Shown here piece after piece: positions 1 to 6,235 of a stretch of DNA of 7,306 nucleotides. Within the stretch, counting starts at the first letter, position 1; each line of letters starts with the position of its first letter. The translations under genes and the position numbers were made by a program. The stretch is from an uncultured Lachnospiraceae bacterium (GTDB lineage Bacteria > Bacillota > Clostridia > Lachnospirales > Lachnospiraceae), in assembly GCA_905236365.1 (NCBI GenBank), contig CAJOPP010000193.1:1-7306 (forward strand). The letters run 5' to 3'. Below the pieces are notes generated by a model. That model was not told the DNA's origin and made no database searches. It saw nothing but the letters and a program-made list of their open reading frames with translations.

Positions 1-36
1 GATTTGAGAAAGAGATTCTTTGACAAAGAAATATAA
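1..36 (+). CDS. Possible 3' end of an upstream gene (partial)
   Basis: Frame 1 is open from the window edge and ends in TAA, giving a tail of 11 residues (DLRKRFFDKEI). The other two plus frames meet TGA within the first 25 bases. The 41-bp gap to the next start would suit an operon. The fragment is too short to assign to a family, and it could equally be non-coding. Confidence 0.3.
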   Translation, partial: DLRKRFFDKEI

Positions 37-77
37 GGTAATTAAAGTAGATGCTAAAAGGAGATTCAACTTAAATA

Positions 78-1292
78 ATGAATGATTGGGTATATACAAA
101 GAATGAATTTTCGGAAACAATAAAAAAATTTGAAAAGAGTATAGGGCTTTTACAAAAATATGTAGAGCTGGATTTTTTACGCGTAAAAAATGAGATTGTA
201 TCTATAAAAGAACTTTCTGAAATTTTTAATCTTACATTTTATCGAGCATATTATATTGAAATGCAAGAAGAATGGAGTCTTGATAGTAAAGAAGGGTGCC
301 GGGGATTCTTGGCAGAGATGGAAAAGATGGTTTCAATTTGGAAAGAAAGCATTGCACGTCGAAGTGGATCGAAGGTAGAAAGGGACTTTTGGGATTTATA
401 TGAGTGGTTTCAATATGTTGATGTTGATAGTATTTATTCATTAGTATTACATAATTTCAAAGAACTTCCTTTGGAAATTCAGAGGGAGTATATTCGGTTG
501 CCAGAAAGGTATTCATTTCTTAATGGAAAGATTGACATAGAAGCACAGGATTTTTCTTTGATTAAAGAGTATGTAGTGATGATGAAAAGTCATATAGATG
601 ATTATAAATGGCTTTTTGAACATTTGGCAGATTATCGTTCAAAAGTAATTTTGAATGGCATTGTAAACTATTGGTTTAGGTTCGATATAGATGAATTGCA
701 TAATATGGTGGAAACAGTATATTCAGATTATTATGATTTAGATATAACAGGTCTTACAGATACGAATACTGTGTTGGTGGATTTGGGGGCATATACAGGC
801 GATTCGGTATATGAGTTTATTAATATATATGGCAGGTATAAGAAGATTTATGCATATGAACTAACGCCTTCCACATATCAGAATCTTGTAAATAATACCA
901 TAGATATGGAAAATGTTGTCTGTGTACAGAAAGGTGTAGGTAGGGAATGTGCCCTTATCAATATAAATGATAATGAGAATGATGCAGGTAATAAAATATC
1001 AAATGCAGGAAATACACAAGTAGAGATAACTACAATAGATAGTGATATTACGGAAGAAATTGGCATTATTAAAATGGATATAGAAGGAGCAGAGAAAGAT
1101 GCACTTATTGGTGCTCAAGGGCATATAACGAAGGAAAAACCGCAACTTTTAATATCGGCCTATCATATTCCGGCAGATATTTTTGACATTCCTAGAATAA
1201 TCCACCAATTTCGTGATGACTATCAGTTTTATTTGCGATTTAATGGTCATGGTTGTCTATGGCCTTGTGATTATGTAATTTTGGCAGTATAA
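78..1292 (+). CDS. FkbM-family SAM-dependent methyltransferase with long N-terminal extension
   Basis: The 404-residue product probably transfers a methyl group from S-adenosylmethionine to a hydroxyl, typically on a sugar, in the cytoplasm. The catalytic domain is the C-terminal half. The glycine-rich SAM loop VDLGAYTGDS is at about residues 234-243, the acidic end of strand 2 (YAYELTPS) at about 258-265, and the FkbM signature IKMDIEGAE at 331-339. The tail ending LRFNGHGCLWPCDYVILAV fits the final strands of the family. Residues 1-225 are mainly helical and charged; I do not recognise a domain there, though many surface-glycan FkbM proteins carry such extensions. An AGGAG at 59-63 lies 14 bases before ATG, which is long, but an in-frame TAA at 72-74 rules out an earlier start. 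The gene is more AT-rich than the genes on its right, which may mean separate acquisition. Sugar O-methylation on flagellin or surface glycan is inferred from context. Confidence 0.85.
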   Translation: MNDWVYTKNEFSETIKKFEKSIGLLQKYVELDFLRVKNEIVSIKELSEIFNLTFYRAYYIEMQEEWSLDSKEGCRGFLAEMEKMVSIWKESIARRSGSKVERDFWDLYEWFQYVDVDSIYSLVLHNFKELPLEIQREYIRLPERYSFLNGKIDIEAQDFSLIKEYVVMMKSHIDDYKWLFEHLADYRSKVILNGIVNYWFRFDIDELHNMVETVYSDYYDLDITGLTDTNTVLVDLGAYTGDSVYEFINIYGRYKKIYAYELTPSTYQNLVNNTIDMENVVCVQKGVGRECALININDNENDAGNKISNAGNTQVEITTIDSDITEEIGIIKMDIEGAEKDALIGAQGHITKEKPQLLISAYHIPADIFDIPRIIHQFRDDYQFYLRFNGHGCLWPCDYVILAV

Positions 1293-1393
1293 GTTTGCTT
1301 CTAAATACCGTATACTATATTTTAGACTTAACATATAAGTTTTGAAGGAGATAATTGCCAGTGAGATTATATGGCAGGTTATTGTTTTTTTGC

Positions 1394-1553
1394 AAGACTT
1401 TTACACAGGAAACTTACGTTTGTAGTAACGGTTTAGCCTTTGGTTTCACTGTTATGCATCGGACAGAGCTTCGCATTCCTGTGTGCCCGATGCTGATACT
1501 ATTTACGTTGTTGGCAAGCTGCCCGCAGCAAGTGCAGGCGGCTTGAGAGTCTT
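1394..1553 (+). ncRNA. Candidate structured RNA with pseudoknot, family not identified
   Basis: This gene-free stretch folds into an ordered set of elements. A possible closing helix pairs AAGACT (1394-1399) with AGTCTT (1548-1553). Hairpin A pairs 1425-1432 with 1448-1455, then AGCC/GGTT (1435-1438 with 1442-1445) around a TTT loop. Hairpin B pairs GCATCGG (1456-1462) with CCGATGC (1487-1493). Hairpin C pairs 1515-1526 with 1534-1545, with 11 of 12 positions pairing around AGCAAGT. The loop of B (1476-1484, TTCCTGTGT) is perfectly complementary to 1403-1411 (ACACAGGAA), which would form a pseudoknot. Three G-U pairs in hairpin A and one in C are possible only in plus-strand RNA, against one position that favours minus. 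A competing reading is a small ORF with an AAGGAG at 1345-1350 and GTG at 1361, ending at 1546. A promoter is not clear; TTGCTT (1295-1300) and TATATT (1316-1321) have only 15 bases between them. The class is unknown; the raiA RNA of Clostridia is one family to test. Confidence 0.55.
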
Positions 1554-1574
1554 ATGGTGGTTACCAAAAACATG

Positions 1575-1689
1575 ATTCATTTATTGAATATAGCAAGAAT
1601 TTTATCGACTATATTCACGTATGGTATTCTACATAGCATGCTGGTTATTGAAAAACATCCGATGTTACCAGCTGTCATCATAACGACAG
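1575..1689 (+). other. Intergenic cluster of inverted repeats between convergent genes
   Basis: Three further inverted repeats follow the candidate RNA. A perfect 9-bp repeat TGAATATAG/CTATATTCA lies at 1585-1593 and 1609-1617, and its left arm could alternatively pair with ATTCA at 1575-1579. GCTGGT/ACCAGC (1640-1645 with 1667-1672) encloses AACATC/GATGTT (1654-1659 with 1661-1666). CTGTC/GACAG lies at 1672-1676 and 1685-1689. They may be the 3' part of the RNA, or they may help end transcription of the convergent genes. None is followed by a T-run on either strand, so no intrinsic terminator is called. A 47-codon open frame at 1554-1697 lacks a ribosome binding site and is not supported. 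Confidence 0.4.
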
Positions 1690-1709
1690 GAAAATGAAAT
1701 AATCATCAA

Positions 1710-3770
1710 CTAATCAAATATCGCAACAATCTGGCTTTCATAAACAGGATCTTGAATGTCATTTACGATTTCACCTCCGGGCACTTCATTTGTGTATTTA
1801 TCTTTGACTCTTGTTCGTCCACCGGTACCTTCCAGCATCCATTCGTATTCAATGTCGATGTGTCCGATATCGAGAGCCTGGAATCCAGCAAGTGCAAGGT
1901 CGTAAGCCAGAACGGTTGCAGTTGCCCCCATAGCGATGAGTACCAGACGGTCTTTCTCCTGCTTTAAGGCTTCCGACAGGATTGTATCGTATTGGTCAAA
2001 TGCATGTTCTGCCGGACCTAGAATACGGATGATATCAGCAGCATTATCGAGTAGATCGTTTCCAATTCCCATACGGGTTTGTGTCCCTTCAATAATGAGT
2101 AGTTTCCGGTTATTCCAGATCTGTTTCAGGTGGTCAAATCTTTCCTGTGGTGCGTTGGTATTGTTATCGGCATACATAGAATAAGGACGTGACAAATAAG
2201 CATTGCTATATATCCGGTTCATATCTAACAGTGCATAGTGTTCTTTGCGGGTTTCTTCCGTTAAGTAGATTCGTATATTGTATTTTCCGTAATCACTATA
2301 CTGGGAAAGATCCCCATAATTATCTGCAATTCCGATTAGAATATTCTCTTCTTTGGAGTGAAGGACTTCCTTCAGTCTGTTTGCAAGCGCAGGGCTTGTG
2401 TTTTGAAATTTTTGACGTGTTTTGCCTGCCATAATTGCAAATTCGCCATCTCCGAAACGGCAGATAGATTTTTTTTGATGCAGAATTTGTTCAAGGGTTT
2501 CTTCAATGGATTCAATTGTTGGATATGCAGGTTTTTTGTCAAAAGATAAAATCTCATATTTTAAATTATCAATCGTATGATCAAGCCCATATTGATTAGC
2601 AGACAATTGTGCCAAAAGTGCCTGTGTTTTTTTCTGTTCAGCAGCAAGTGTGTGCATGGATTGAATTAGAGTACTGATAGGTGCAGGTGACGGGGCAGTT
2701 GTAATAGGGGTGGAAACCTTTACCATATGTTGAAGCGTTTGTTTTTCTTCAAAGATAGGAAAATCTACAGAGGAAATAACAGGTAACTCAAATAAATCTG
2801 CCATATCCATATGCAGAACGTTATCGGTACTTCGGTTTGTGATATAGGCATCTACTTGACAGAATAAACTGCGTTTATCAGCGATATTACCAATAAATAA
2901 ATTAATGTAGCAGTTTGCGTTTTTATATAGTGCAAAAATGTTATCAAGAAGTGCCAGTTTTTCATTTAGAAACTCGTCTTCTTCAATGTATAATAAAAGT
3001 TCATAGTTCGTATCGGAGTAAGTTTGTATAAATTGTTCGATAACTTTCTGGTAGGTAGGGTAGTCCTGTTCAAAATCAGGGATATATAGAAATATCTTCT
3101 CCTCTCCCGCATTTTCTTTCGGTATTGGTTTGGTATCGGCCGGAATAATTCCGGAAAGTTCATGCTTTGCAGTATTGATATATTTCTGAATAAATTCGTC
3201 TATGTCACCATGTAAGTCCGTGGCACTGTTTCGAATCTGTTCTGCAGACCAGTTCCACCATCGAATCAGGTTAAGGGCTTCAATTTGAGACTTTTCGAAA
3301 CGGTAGCCGATTATTTTGGCAGGATTTCCAGCAACGATGGCATAGGGTGGGATATTTTTGGTTACAACACTGTTTGCGGCGATAACGGCGCCGTTTCCGA
3401 TTGTGACACCGCTTAATATGGTAACGAAATCTCCAATCCAACAATCATTCATGATCACAATCTGTCCTTTTCGTTTTATGAGTTCCGGACGACAGTATGG
3501 TACGCCGGTAATGTATCCCTGAGAAACCTTGCGGTAATCATGATTCATATCAATTAGGAAATGTATGTTTGCTGCGATAGAAGAATAGCGACCGATATGA
3601 ATGTTATAAATAAGTTGTTCATCAAACGCTGTATCGGCATAAGCTTCACCAATGTAGCTGTCACGTCCGATTGTCAGAACAGGGAATTGTTTGTTTTCTC
3701 CTAATACATCATTCATATACTGATATTCATTCTGAATGGTATATTCTGGTACTGTAAAATGAATTCTCAT
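1710..3770 (-). CDS. Fused hexapeptide acyltransferase / degenerate GT-B segment / GT-D (DUF1792) glycosyltransferase
   Basis: This 686-residue protein joins at least two enzymes. Residues about 30-180 are a left-handed beta-helix acyltransferase of the CatB/Vat type: NHDYR at 76-80 places the likely catalytic His at 77, hexapeptide repeats run through about 105-140, and GNPAK (148-152) and RWWNWS (170-175) are family hallmarks. Residues about 225-340 resemble the second half of a GT-B glycosyltransferase (KIFLYIPDF; DAYITNRSTDN; ELPVISSV) but lack the usual Glu-rich donor loop, so this part may be inactive. A Pro/Thr-rich linker and a probable coiled coil lead to residues 415-686, a GT-D fold domain (SP_1767/dGT1-like). 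It has RFGDGE at 438-443, whose DxE is the expected metal site, EGTQTRMGIGNDLL at 561-574 and a conserved GATATVLAYDLA at 615-626. The start is fixed by GGAGG five bases before ATG. The gene follows the GT2-methyltransferase gene by 20 bp. Sugar transfer plus O- or N-acylation of a flagellin glycan is inferred; the donor is unknown. Confidence 0.85.
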   Translation of the reverse strand: MRIHFTVPEYTIQNEYQYMNDVLGENKQFPVLTIGRDSYIGEAYADTAFDEQLIYNIHIGRYSSIAANIHFLIDMNHDYRKVSQGYITGVPYCRPELIKRKGQIVIMNDCWIGDFVTILSGVTIGNGAVIAANSVVTKNIPPYAIVAGNPAKIIGYRFEKSQIEALNLIRWWNWSAEQIRNSATDLHGDIDEFIQKYINTAKHELSGIIPADTKPIPKENAGEEKIFLYIPDFEQDYPTYQKVIEQFIQTYSDTNYELLLYIEEDEFLNEKLALLDNIFALYKNANCYINLFIGNIADKRSLFCQVDAYITNRSTDNVLHMDMADLFELPVISSVDFPIFEEKQTLQHMVKVSTPITTAPSPAPISTLIQSMHTLAAEQKKTQALLAQLSANQYGLDHTIDNLKYEILSFDKKPAYPTIESIEETLEQILHQKKSICRFGDGEFAIMAGKTRQKFQNTSPALANRLKEVLHSKEENILIGIADNYGDLSQYSDYGKYNIRIYLTEETRKEHYALLDMNRIYSNAYLSRPYSMYADNNTNAPQERFDHLKQIWNNRKLLIIEGTQTRMGIGNDLLDNAADIIRILGPAEHAFDQYDTILSEALKQEKDRLVLIAMGATATVLAYDLALAGFQALDIGHIDIEYEWMLEGTGGRTRVKDKYTNEVPGGEIVNDIQDPVYESQIVAIFD

Positions 3771-3790
3771 AATTGCCTCCTTGTAACATT

Positions 3791-5548
3791 CTAGTAATTT
3801 CGAATACTTGCCCGAAAGATATATTGATAAGCATCAAACATTTCACGATCTGCAACTTCTTCTATAGAACAAAGTTGGTCAAAAAAATTCTTGAATGCAG
3901 ATGTGCTTTCTGGTGGTATGTTGATATAATTGATGGTCTCAATCTGATATCCATTTCGTTCCATCATTTGTATTATTTCATAATAAGTAAAAAATTTTAG
4001 ATGGGTGCGATTTAATATACCGGCTTCTTCATAAGTGAAGTGTCCGCAAAGTAATTGATAGATGATGCGTGCGTTCATTATGTTAGGAAGACTGATGATC
4101 AGACTTCCTGTTGGTTTTAGATAGGATTTTACTTTCTGCAAGATAGCTTCAGGGTCGTGAAGATGTTCTAATACATCTCCCAAGATAATGTAGTCCATAC
4201 TCGCCCTTTGATAGGGAAGAGGATCTGTTTCAATATTACCGCAATGAACGTCAAATTTCATTGCACCAAAAGCTGCAGGTTGTTCCATGAGTTCTAAACC
4301 GTGTACGTTAGAATGTGGAAACAGATAGGCAATACGCGCTAATGTACTGCCGCTTCCACAGCCAATTTCTAAAACTTCAATGGGATCAGATTTGCAGTTT
4401 GGAATCAGCTCAATCAGCTCTGTTCGAATATGTCCGTAATAGGAAGGATCTATTCCCCACTTGTGTTTGAATATTTTGGCATTTGTGGCCTCCTGTGCTA
4501 CAATATCAATGTTATTCTTTTTGAAGGAAGCATGTCCCCAATGATAAATAAAAGAATTGTGACAGCATACGTTCCGATAGCCAGATTTAAGAATTCGAAA
4601 TCCCAAATCATTATCTTCATAATTGCCAACAGGATAATCCTCATCGAAGCCATGAAGCTGGTCAATCACCGGACGTTTGATCAATTCTGCAAAGCCTACA
4701 AGCCAGTCCTGATATTCTAAAGCAGAAAGAGAGGGGAGATTATGCTTGTATGCGTATTTTTTTCCGGCAAGAATTGAGGTGCAGGCTTCGTCAATTCTCT
4801 GGGAGGGATGTACAAAATTACTCACAGCTCCTGCAGCCCCGATTTTGGAAGAAGAGTACAATCCCATCCGCAGTGTGAACAGGGAATTAAACATCATTTC
4901 GGTATCGCTGTTCAATAAAAAGATATCATAGCCTGAAGTAGCTTTCTGAATTCCCTGATTACATCCACCGGCAAAACCATGATTGGTATGATTTTCAATC
5001 AGTGTAATATCGGATTGTGTACGAAGCCATTCTACGCTTCCGTCGGTAGATCCGTTATCGATGATGACAAGTTCATAAGATTCTTCATAACATGTATTAC
5101 GTATACTTTTCAGACAAGCTTCTAATAAATCGCAAGTATTCCATGATAAAATAATAAAGGATACTGGTTGAACATCAACCGTAGCATTGTTGCGCATATT
5201 ATCATAGACCTGACGCAAAAATAGGGTATCGTCATGCTCGGTTCCCATCTGCTTCTCACATAAATAAAGGGCATTTTCGTAGCAGAGATAGGCTTGATTG
5301 ATGTTTTTATCCAGATACCAGTCGCCAAGCAGAAGGTAAAGTTCATAATTGTCAGGAGAAATTTTTAGACCTTTGGAAATGTATTCATAGGTGATGTCAT
5401 GTTGTCCATCCATGTGCATGGAAATTGTAGCAGCAAGAATTGCAGTCTTTGCATCAAATAGATCAGGATGTAAATTAAGATAATCGACTAAAGCAGATGC
5501 CGCAGATATCCAGTCTTCACTTGCGACATATTGTTCAATCTCGTTCAT
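3791..5548 (-). CDS. Fused TPR-like / GT2 glycosyltransferase / SAM methyltransferase
   Basis: The 585-residue chain has three parts. Residues 1 to about 120 are helical, with TPR-like spacing (LKISPDNYELYLLLGDWYLD at 61-80). Residues about 128-370 are a GT2 glycosyltransferase of the rhamnosyltransferase-like type: SWN at 135-137, DNGSTDGS at 164-171, NHGFAGGCNQG at 189-199, NSDTE at 213-217 in the DxD position, and NYEDNDLGFRI at 309-319 carrying the likely catalytic acid. Residues about 388-545 are a class I methyltransferase: EIGCGSG at 394-400, LGDVLEHLHDP at 456-466, SLIISLPN at 482-489 and HLKFFTYYEI at 516-525. An AGGAGG seven or eight bases before ATG supports the start. The protein probably adds a sugar and methylates it in the cytoplasm. 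It is the first gene of a two-gene minus-strand unit, divergent from the flagellin gene. Flagellin loci in Clostridia often hold such enzymes, so flagellin is the likely but unproven acceptor. Confidence 0.88.
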   Translation of the reverse strand: MNEIEQYVASEDWISAASALVDYLNLHPDLFDAKTAILAATISMHMDGQHDITYEYISKGLKISPDNYELYLLLGDWYLDKNINQAYLCYENALYLCEKQMGTEHDDTLFLRQVYDNMRNNATVDVQPVSFIILSWNTCDLLEACLKSIRNTCYEESYELVIIDNGSTDGSVEWLRTQSDITLIENHTNHGFAGGCNQGIQKATSGYDIFLLNSDTEMMFNSLFTLRMGLYSSSKIGAAGAVSNFVHPSQRIDEACTSILAGKKYAYKHNLPSLSALEYQDWLVGFAELIKRPVIDQLHGFDEDYPVGNYEDNDLGFRILKSGYRNVCCHNSFIYHWGHASFKKNNIDIVAQEATNAKIFKHKWGIDPSYYGHIRTELIELIPNCKSDPIEVLEIGCGSGSTLARIAYLFPHSNVHGLELMEQPAAFGAMKFDVHCGNIETDPLPYQRASMDYIILGDVLEHLHDPEAILQKVKSYLKPTGSLIISLPNIMNARIIYQLLCGHFTYEEAGILNRTHLKFFTYYEIIQMMERNGYQIETINYINIPPESTSAFKNFFDQLCSIEEVADREMFDAYQYIFRASIRNY

Positions 5549-5565
5549 AAATATGTTCCTCCTAT

Positions 5566-5592
5566 TCAGGTTCTGTTTTTATATTGTTCCAA
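5566..5592 (-). CDS. Possible leader mini-ORF (8 residues)
   Basis: A perfect AAGGAGG (minus strand, 5606-5600) stands seven bases before a TTG that opens a nine-codon frame, MEQYKNRT then TGA. The stop falls a few bases before the AGGAGG of the large downstream gene. The stretch 5581-5593 (ATATTGTTCCAAT) nearly repeats 5528-5539 (ATATTGTTCAAT) inside the 5' end of that gene, so this may be a leftover partial duplication rather than a functional leader peptide. Confidence 0.3.
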   Translation of the reverse strand: MEQYKNRT

Positions 5593-5661
5593 TGCGAATC
5601 CTCCTTGTTGTGAGTCAGATAGCGAGTAAATACAATAATACGGATAAGACAGCAGTTAAAT

Positions 5662-5697
5662 ATTTTTTGCACTTACATATTTTTTACACTTACATAT
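5662..5697. repeat. Two-copy tandem repeat, 17-bp period
   Basis: The sequence ATTTTTTGCACTTACATAT at 5662-5680 recurs as ATTTTTTACACTTACATAT at 5679-5697 with one mismatch, the copies overlapping by two bases. It lies in the untranslated leader of the minus-strand genes if the SigA-like promoter at 5716-5744 is used. It could be a repeated protein binding site or a simple duplication; no known operator was recognised. Confidence 0.7.
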
Positions 5698-5715
5698 AGT
5701 GATGTCCCTGTTTTC

Positions 5716-5744
5716 ATAATAAATCATTTATAAAGATAACACAA
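5716..5744 (-). promoter_or_regulatory. Candidate SigA-type promoter for the minus-strand glycosylation genes
   Basis: Reading the minus strand, TTGTGT (5744-5739) and TATTAT (5721-5716) are separated by 17 bases. The -10 box matches the consensus at five of six positions, the -35 at only three. Initiation near 5709 would give a leader of about 160 bases containing the tandem repeat and the mini-ORF. I saw no convincing SigD box on this strand, so the modification genes may not share the flagellin promoter class. Confidence 0.4.
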
Positions 5745-5756
5745 GAATAAAAAAGA

Positions 5757-6089
5757 AACTTAGCAGTAGCTTCTGCCGAGACACTTTTGGAATTATCGGA
5801 AAATCCGAAGTATCTTAGCACAACACCCGGAATCATTCAGGTACTTCATACATGGGGGCAGGAATTAAATTTCCATCTACACATCCACTGCATCATATCC
5901 GGTGGTGGTCTGACAAAAGATAGGAAACTCCGCTTTATCAACTTCTGTAAACATTTGTAGAACCAGTCACAACTGTCCGGTTTTTCGATAGATGAGGTGT
6001 TAAAACAGGTATGGTTTTGGACATGGCAAACAAGCCGTCGTGAAAAGGCTAAAAAATATTTCGTTCAAGTTAGGTATAAAATGTTCTAA
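5757..6089 (+). pseudogene. Decayed IS91-family (Y2/HUH) transposase fragment
   Basis: One reading frame translates to a recognisable middle part of an IS91-like transposase (Y2_Tnp, PF04986). It includes ENPKYLSTTPGIIQVLHTWG, then HLHIHCIISGGGLT, the HxHxH form of the HUH metal-binding site. The frame is interrupted by TAG at 5958-5960 and ends at TAA 6087-6089. The N-terminal zinc-finger region and the C-terminal catalytic tyrosine region are missing, and homology fades after the HUH block, so an internal deletion is likely. No start codon or ribosome binding site is present. Its last codons overlap the -35 region of the flagellin promoter. The fragment cannot transpose by itself, and no element ends were identified. 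Confidence 0.8.
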
Positions 6090-6103
6090 TATAAATCCGA
6101 TAT
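6077..6103 (+). promoter_or_regulatory. SigD (sigma-28) flagellin promoter
   Basis: TAAA at 6077-6080 and TCCGATAT at 6096-6103 are separated by 15 bases, matching the flagellar sigma factor consensus TAAA-N15-GCCGATAA/T with one change, at the first base of the -10 element. It faces the flagellin gene; transcription would start near 6110 and give a leader of about 125 bases. This agrees with flagellin as a late-class flagellar gene. The -35 element lies within the end of the transposase remnant. Confidence 0.85.
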
Positions 6104-6193
6104 ACTTGTATATAAGCTTTCTTTAGAATATGGAAAGTATCTGGTAGTGGTATTCTATATGATAGTATAGGGAAATAGAAGTTGTCAGTATGC

Positions 6194-6232
6194 GAATTAT
6201 GGAGATTCTATTAGTATATTCAAGGAGGAATA
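6194..6232 (+). promoter_or_regulatory. Candidate paired CsrA-binding hairpins in flagellin leader, including the ribosome binding site
   Basis: Two small hairpins display GGA in their loops. The first pairs GAAT (6194-6197) with ATTC (6205-6208) around TATGGAG. The second pairs TATTC (6217-6221) with GAATA (6228-6232) around AAGGAG, which is the Shine-Dalgarno sequence for ATG 6236. In Bacillus subtilis, CsrA represses hag translation through two leader sites, one over the Shine-Dalgarno, and FliW antagonises it. The arrangement here matches that plan. The stem sequences of the two hairpins are also interchangeable, so alternative pairing is possible. Another GGA at 6132-6134 sits in a weaker imperfect hairpin (6125-6142). 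Confidence 0.6.
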
Positions 6233-6235
6233 GTT

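Noticed and set aside
1356..1391. Intrinsic terminator for the FkbM gene: TGCCA/TGGCA followed by a T7 run at 1385-1391
   Set aside because: The stem is only five pairs with an 11-base loop, and the T-run starts eight bases after it, too far for a normal terminator.
1355..1546. Small open frame of 61-63 codons with an AAGGAG upstream (TTG 1355 or GTG 1361)
   Set aside because: The frame coincides with the hairpins and pseudoknot of the RNA candidate, and its product has no recognisable features beyond a Cys-rich hydrophobic stretch. It is kept as the main competing explanation in the RNA entry.
1622..1634. Shared TGGTATTCTA between 1623-1632 and the flagellin leader near 6149-6158
   Set aside because: A single ten-base match of AT-rich sequence is compatible with chance, and the surroundings differ.
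1672..1689. CTGTC/GACAG hairpin as a terminator of the minus-strand unit
   Set aside because: The stem is five pairs with no T-run following on either strand.
1554..1697. 47-codon frame starting at ATG 1554
   Set aside because: There is no ribosome binding site and no recognisable motif; the stretch is explained as well by inverted repeats.
1936..2549. Several plus-strand frames of 63-82 codons opposite the GT-D domain
   Set aside because: They are antisense shadows; the minus-strand frame carries conserved GT-D motifs.
4430..4720. 96-codon plus-strand frame inside the GT2-methyltransferase gene
   Set aside because: It is antisense to a gene with clear motifs throughout, and its product has no features of its own.
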